The position numbers and the translations under genes were made by a program. Shown here piece by piece: positions 61,198 to 64,000 of a stretch of 64,000 nucleotides of DNA. Source of the DNA: Pseudomonas parafulva (GTDB taxonomy: Bacteria > Pseudomonadota > Gammaproteobacteria > Pseudomonadales > Pseudomonadaceae); the NCBI RefSeq assembly GCF_002021815.1, contig NZ_CP019952.1:1705001-1769000 (forward strand), in the 5' to 3' direction. Every line of letters begins with the position of its first letter. The stretch's first letter is position 1. The notes under the pieces were generated by a model that saw only the letters and a program-made list of their open reading frames with translations, was not told where the DNA came from and ran no database searches.

Positions 61198-62091
61198 TCA
61201 GCGGTTCGGCCATTTCTCCAGCAGGATCGACACGAACTTCTCCGCTGCTGGCGACAGCGAGGCGCCGCGGCGGTAGACCAGCCCCAAGGTGCGGGTGACC
61301 TCTGGCTCAATCAACGGCACGCTTACCAGGGTAGGGTGGTCTGCACTGGGCATGGCCAGGCTAGGCATGGCCGATACGCCAAGCCCGGCCTCGACCATGC
61401 CCAGGGACGTGGACAGGTGCTGCACTTCGTAGAACCATTTGGGCCGCAGATTCAGCCCGGCCAGAGCGTGGTCGAGCAACATGCGGTTGCCGCTCAATCG
61501 GCCGACACCGATCAAGCGATAGTCGGCAAGCTCGGTCCAGGTCACTGCATTGCGGTCGGCCAATGGGTGGTCGCGCCGGCAGGCCAGCACGAAGTGCTCT
61601 TGCACCAAGGACACGAACTCGATGTCCGGATGCTGGCCGCTCATCATGTTGATGCCAAAATCGGCTTCCCCGCGCAGCACGGCCTCCAGGCCGTCATTGG
61701 CGCTCAGGTCCAGCAGGCGAATGCGGATCTTGGGATACTGGTCGTTGTAATCGCGGATCACCGACGGCAAGAAATAGAACGCTGCAGTCGGGATACAGGC
61801 CAGCGTCACCTGCCCGGTCTGGCGCTCGGCCAGCTCCCGGATGCTGAGAATCGAATCCTCGAAGTCGTCCAGCAGGCGCCTGGCCTTGGGCAGAAAATCG
61901 CGGCCTACGCTGGTCAGGCTGACACGGCGGGTGGTGCGCTCCAACAGTGAGGTGCCTAACCCTTCCTCCAGCTTCTTGATACGTCGACTCAAAGCCGGCT
62001 GTGACAGATGCAGCACTTCAGCGGCCTCGTGGAAGCTGCCGAGTTCGGCGATTTTCACGAAAGATCGTATGTCTTGAAGCTCATATTCCAC
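61198..62091 (-). CDS. LysR-family transcriptional regulator
   Basis: This 297-residue regulator has an N-terminal winged helix-turn-helix (about 5-60: FVKIAELGSFHEAAEVLHLS, then QPALSRRIKKLEEGLGTSLL). An effector-binding domain follows (about 90-295: FYFLPSVIRDYNDQYPKIRI, and LVYRRGASLSPAAEKFVSIL). It is divergent from the tautomerase-type gene across 146 bases with a candidate operator. The effector is probably an intermediate of the pathway the neighbours serve. In the gallate pathway GalR is a LysR-type activator, a useful parallel. Confidence 0.92.
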   Translation of the reverse strand: MEYELQDIRSFVKIAELGSFHEAAEVLHLSQPALSRRIKKLEEGLGTSLLERTTRRVSLTSVGRDFLPKARRLLDDFEDSILSIRELAERQTGQVTLACIPTAAFYFLPSVIRDYNDQYPKIRIRLLDLSANDGLEAVLRGEADFGINMMSGQHPDIEFVSLVQEHFVLACRRDHPLADRNAVTWTELADYRLIGVGRLSGNRMLLDHALAGLNLRPKWFYEVQHLSTSLGMVEAGLGVSAMPSLAMPSADHPTLVSVPLIEPEVTRTLGLVYRRGASLSPAAEKFVSILLEKWPNR

Positions 62092-62119
62092 GATTCACCT
62101 CAGGTCGAAGTCGATTTTT

Positions 62120-62142
62120 ATTATGTTGTAAAACGGAATAAT
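62120..62142. promoter_or_regulatory. LysR-type operator candidate
   Basis: ATTAT and ATAAT arms 13 bases apart lie in the divergent spacer, about 30 bases upstream of the LysR start and 95 bases from the tautomerase-type start. The A/T-rich arms fit a T-N11-A LysR site. It would control both genes. Confidence 0.4.
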
Positions 62143-62237
62143 CGCTACGATATTTGCATTGGAATGATTTATCCATCCCTGTCACTCTTTTGCTCACGGC
62201 ATCAATGATGTCCATTGATCAACAAGAGTGCGAAATC

Positions 62238-63317
62238 ATGCAACGAATTCCTTGCGTACTCATGCGCGGCGGCACTTCAAAAGGGCCGTTCTTTCATGCC
62301 TGGGACTTGCCTGCCAATGTGGTCGAACGCGATGAATTGCTCATCGACCTGATGGGGTCCGGCCACGAGCTGGAGATCGACGGTATCGGTGGCGGCAGCC
62401 CGCAGACCAGCAAGGTCGCGATCATCAGCCCGTCGCTGCATGCCGACGCCGACGTCGATTACCTGTTCGTGCAGGTGATGGTCGCCCAGCGCCGCGTGGA
62501 CACTGCGCCCAACTGCGGCAACATGCTGTGCGCGGTCGGTCCTTTCGCCATCGAGCAAGGGCTGGTCAAGGGCCAGGAAGGCAAGACCCTGGTGCGCATT
62601 CGTAACCTGAACACGGGCACCTTCGTCAACTCGCTGGTGGAAACCCCGGGTGGCATCGTGCGCTATGAAGGGCGTACCGCCATCGATGGCGTGCCCGGCA
62701 CTGCCGCGCCGGTGCACCTGACCTTCCTTGATGCGGTTGGCAGCAAGACCGGCAAGCTGTTCCCCACTGGGCAAGCCAAGGATGTGATCGATGGCGTGCC
62801 CATGACCTGTATCGACATGGCCATGCCCATGATGGTCATCCAGGCCAGTGACCTGGGCATGACCGGCGCCGAAACGCCCGACGAGCTTGACGCCAACGGC
62901 CCTCTGCTCAAGCGTCTGGAAGCCCTGCGCCTCAAAGCCGGCAAGGCCATGGGCCTTGGCGATGTCAGCGGCATGGTGATCCCCAAGCCGGTACTGGTGT
63001 CCAAGCCGCGCTACGACGGCACGCTCCAGGTGCGCTACTTCATGCCGCATAATTGCCACCGTGCCCTGGCGATCACCGGTGCTGTGGGGCTGGCCACTGC
63101 CTGTGTCAGCCCCGGCAGCGTCATTGTGGATCTGCTGGGCGAACAAGCCTTGGACCTGAGTCAGGTTCGTCTTGAGCATCCAAGTGGTGGCATCGACGTC
63201 GCGTTGTCACGCAGCGGCGCTGATGGCAAGACCCTGCAAGCCTCTGTAGTACGTACTGCCCGGCGGCTCTTTTCAGGGTTCGTCTACGCGCCTACCTTGC
63301 GCAGGTTGGCTGGCTAG
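62238..63317 (+). CDS. PrpF/GalD-type isomerase (4-oxalomesaconate tautomerase-like)
   Basis: This 359-residue protein has the diaminopimelate-epimerase-like fold of the PrpF family. MRGGTSKGPFF at the N-terminus and the conserved Cys/Ser pairs (TAPNCGNMLCAVGPFAIEQG, then GVPGTAAPVHLTFLD) are clear. GalD of P. putida is a 4-oxalomesaconate tautomerase of about 361 residues in gallate breakdown, while PrpF isomerises 2-methylaconitate; this protein is close in length to GalD. Its actual substrate is not certain. ATG 62238 is chosen because the conserved part starts there; the 28 upstream codons are not used. It is followed by a dicarboxylate transporter. Confidence 0.8.
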   Translation: MQRIPCVLMRGGTSKGPFFHAWDLPANVVERDELLIDLMGSGHELEIDGIGGGSPQTSKVAIISPSLHADADVDYLFVQVMVAQRRVDTAPNCGNMLCAVGPFAIEQGLVKGQEGKTLVRIRNLNTGTFVNSLVETPGGIVRYEGRTAIDGVPGTAAPVHLTFLDAVGSKTGKLFPTGQAKDVIDGVPMTCIDMAMPMMVIQASDLGMTGAETPDELDANGPLLKRLEALRLKAGKAMGLGDVSGMVIPKPVLVSKPRYDGTLQVRYFMPHNCHRALAITGAVGLATACVSPGSVIVDLLGEQALDLSQVRLEHPSGGIDVALSRSGADGKTLQASVVRTARRLFSGFVYAPTLRRLAG

Positions 63318-63388
63318 CCACCTCAAGGGTCGACCGCTGTACCTTGCAACAAGCGCATCCGCACAATATGAACAATGGGTGATGCCTC

Positions 63389-64000
63389 ATGAAACTTGCC
63401 AAATCGCTGTACTTCCAGATCCTCTGCGCCGTCGTGCTGGGCGTAGTGGTCGGTCACTTCTGGGCGCAACAGGCCGTTGCGCTCAAGCCCTTGGGCGATG
63501 CCTTCATCAAGCTGGTCAAGATGATGATCGCGCCCGTGGTGTTCTGCACCATCGTCACCGGTATAGCCGGCATGACCGACAAGCGCTCGCTCGGGCGCTT
63601 GATGAGCAAGACACTATTGCTTTTCCTGGGGCTGACCATTGTCAGCCTGATCATCGGCTTGGCTGCGGTGTACCTGTTCAAGCCAGGGGTCGGCATGAAC
63701 ATCGACCCGGCCACCCTGAGCACCGAAGGCTTGACCCAGTTCACCGCCTCGGCCGCCAAACTGGGCGTGGTGGACTTTTTCATGCACATCATCCCAGACA
63801 CCTTCATGGGGGCGTTCAACAAGGGTGAAGTGCTCCCCGTGCTGTTCATTGCCGTGCTCAGCGGTTTCGCGCTGTCGTCCATGGGCGAGAAGGGCAAACC
63901 GGTGCTGGACGTACTGGAAGCGGCCTCGGCCATGGTGTTCCGCATCTTCGGCTACCTCATGCGTTTCGCACCGGTCGGTGCGTTCGGTGCCCTGGCGTTC
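63389..64000 (+). CDS. dctA: DctA-type C4-dicarboxylate:cation symporter, 3' end outside the window
   Basis: The first 204 codons of a DAACS-family transporter are present and remain open to the window end. The N-terminus (MKLAKSLYFQILCAVVLGVV), FIKLVKMMIAPVVFCTIVTG and FMGAFNKGEVLPVLFIAVLS match DctA/GltP proteins. It would import C4-dicarboxylates or related acids with Na+ or H+. It lies 71 bases downstream of the tautomerase-type gene on the same strand, so it is probably co-transcribed and supplies or removes an acid of that pathway. Confidence 0.85.
   Translation, partial: MKLAKSLYFQILCAVVLGVVVGHFWAQQAVALKPLGDAFIKLVKMMIAPVVFCTIVTGIAGMTDKRSLGRLMSKTLLLFLGLTIVSLIIGLAAVYLFKPGVGMNIDPATLSTEGLTQFTASAAKLGVVDFFMHIIPDTFMGAFNKGEVLPVLFIAVLSGFALSSMGEKGKPVLDVLEAASAMVFRIFGYLMRFAPVGAFGALAF

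Overview
The window reads as the chromosome of a fluorescent Pseudomonas, most likely of the P. putida group. The support is gene content and order: a 13-gene nuo operon with fused nuoCD next to isocitrate lyase, the gacA-uvrC-pgsA-tRNA-Gly block with a TTG-initiated gacA, the gloB-yafS-rnhA-dnaQ block, DUF6124/DUF3077-type small genes, and GC-rich coding sequence throughout. The assignment rests on recognising families, not on a database search.

Layout. 0.2-1.6 kb: an AT-richer toxin plus membrane-anchored putative immunity gene. 2.0-5.0 kb: a 975-residue fusion of an APH-type kinase, a degenerate M23 domain and a class III aminotransferase. 5.4-6.5 kb: a soluble PAS-MCP protein of BdlA type. 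6.6-15.5 kb: yejABEF-type peptide ABC transporter with two tandem binding proteins, preceded by the murein transglycosylase mltD. 15.6-19.6 kb: gloB, a YafS-like methyltransferase, rnhA, dnaQ, a small unknown gene and an FMN reductase. 19.7-21.8 kb: a TonB-dependent receptor. 22.0-23.8 kb: a LuxR-type HTH protein and a P2-like prophage remnant (gpL fragment, holin-like gene, CI-type repressor, 37-codon ORF, Ogr). 23.9-38.9 kb: complex I, nuoA to nuoN, leftward. 39.0-40.4 kb: an AT-rich intergenic stretch with a Fur-box-like palindrome and an intact IS5/IS427-type insertion sequence. 40.6-43.0 kb: a structured leader with two small DUF genes and a delta-60-repeat protein. 43.1-49.6 kb: aceA, a secretin-like periplasmic protein, a divergent subtilase with an altered triad, and a SulP transporter. 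49.7-54.6 kb: small unknowns, a GABA-type aminotransferase and permease pair, thioesterase, GNAT and XRE genes. 54.6-58.1 kb: gacA, uvrC, pgsA, tRNA-Gly(GCC) with an apparently empty ICE attachment site, and a small RNase T2-like fragment. 58.3-64.0 kb: methyltransferase, glutaminase, an orphan ModA-like protein, and a LysR / oxalomesaconate-tautomerase-type / DctA-type locus that runs off the window end.

Most of the window is core metabolism and information processing. The accessory parts are the toxin pair, the phage remnant, the IS and the tRNA-Gly neighbourhood. The most interesting items are the kinase / degenerate M23 / PLP fusion, the self-complementary leader at 40.6 kb whose middle segment can mask the next gene's ribosome-binding site, the phage regulatory remnant with a translationally coupled micro-ORF, the orphan Fur box beside the IS, and the subtilase with Glu where Asp is expected. 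I found no CRISPR array and no clear new defence system.
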